Assembly: GCA_037447655.1 (NCBI GenBank) | Contig: JBBHKE010000422.1 | Coordinates: forward strand, 1-36,497 | Origin: Zygnema cylindricum | Lineage: Eukaryota > Streptophyta > Zygnematophyceae > Zygnematales > Zygnemataceae | Reading direction: 5' to 3' | Length of the DNA stretch: 36,497 nt | Part shown: piece by piece, positions 36,339 through 36,497 of the stretch | How positions within the stretch are numbered: the stretch's first letter is position 1 | Layout of the letters: each line of letters opens with the position of its first letter | Notes under the pieces: model-generated | Seen by the model: only the letters and a program-made list of their open reading frames with translations | Database searches by the model: none | What the model was told of the DNA's origin: nothing | Program-made: the position numbers and the translations under genes

Positions 36339-36497
36339 CAAAAGGGAAGGGAAGGGAAGGGAAGGGAAGGGAAGGGAAGGGAAGGGAAGGGAAGGGAAGG
36401 GAAGGGAAGGGAAGGGAAGTGAAGGGAAGGGAAGGGAAGGGAAGGGAAGGGAAGGGAAGGGAAGGGAAGGGAAGGGAAGGGAAGGGAAGGGAAGGGA
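36339..36497. repeat. (GGGAA)n microsatellite at window end
   Basis: About 30 copies of the pentamer, with one interruption (GAAGTGAAGGG near 36417-36426), running to the last base. On the minus strand it is (TTCCC)n, which would lie in the intron of the partial gene at 35542-36252. Confidence 0.97.

Overview
The window reads as nuclear DNA from a green-lineage eukaryote, most likely a streptophyte (charophyte) alga or early land plant. The grounds are a long P-class PPR protein with a probable plastid transit region, a plant-type PP4R3/SMEK protein whose short exons are separated by long repeat-filled introns, a BED/DUF659-type hAT transposase, and coding exons invaded by low-complexity sequence. 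A Chara-like genome would fit, but that is inference; nothing here fixes the species. No bacterial-style operons, tRNA, rRNA or CRISPR arrays were found.

Layout. 1-3.7 kb: non-coding, AT-rich tandem repeats, and a complete non-autonomous hAT-like element (2374-3270) with 19-bp terminal inverted repeats and an 8-bp target duplication. 3.75-10.0 kb, minus strand: a PPR gene (exon 1 8507-10012, exon 2 5016-6586, exon 3 3747-3911) resembling Arabidopsis At5g02860. Its C-terminal end is not resolved. 10.0-14.4 kb: a head-to-head intergenic region holding a telobox cluster, a GA-rich leader on the PPR side, GTAC-rich repeats in two direct copies, palindromes, and a decayed copy of the first visible SMEK exon. 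14.39-29.13 kb, plus strand: 24 consecutive exons of a PP4R3/SMEK gene (about 1130 residues visible); the exon with the start codon was not found. 29.1-31.2 kb: tandem repeats and the leader of a transposon. 31.27-33.35 kb, plus: a hAT transposase pseudogene broken by a 118-bp tandem duplication and a one-base frameshift. 33.4-35.5 kb: repeats and purine-rich microsatellites. 35.54-36.25 kb, minus: the terminal exon of an unrecognised gene. The window ends inside a (GGGAA)n microsatellite.

The most unusual signal is that copies of exon edges recur in the adjoining non-coding DNA. In the PPR gene the exon 1 donor edge occurs three times, the exon 2 acceptor edge twice, and the half-repeat at the end of exon 3 twice. 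In SMEK the first visible exon has a decayed copy upstream, and a 20-mer of exon 18 recurs in the next intron. Together with other intronic tandem duplications this suggests introns that grow by local duplications spanning splice sites, leaving decoy donors and acceptors. Two SMEK introns also appear to use GC-AG borders, and a TA-flanked MITE family of roughly 160-214 bp has at least five copies, all in introns.
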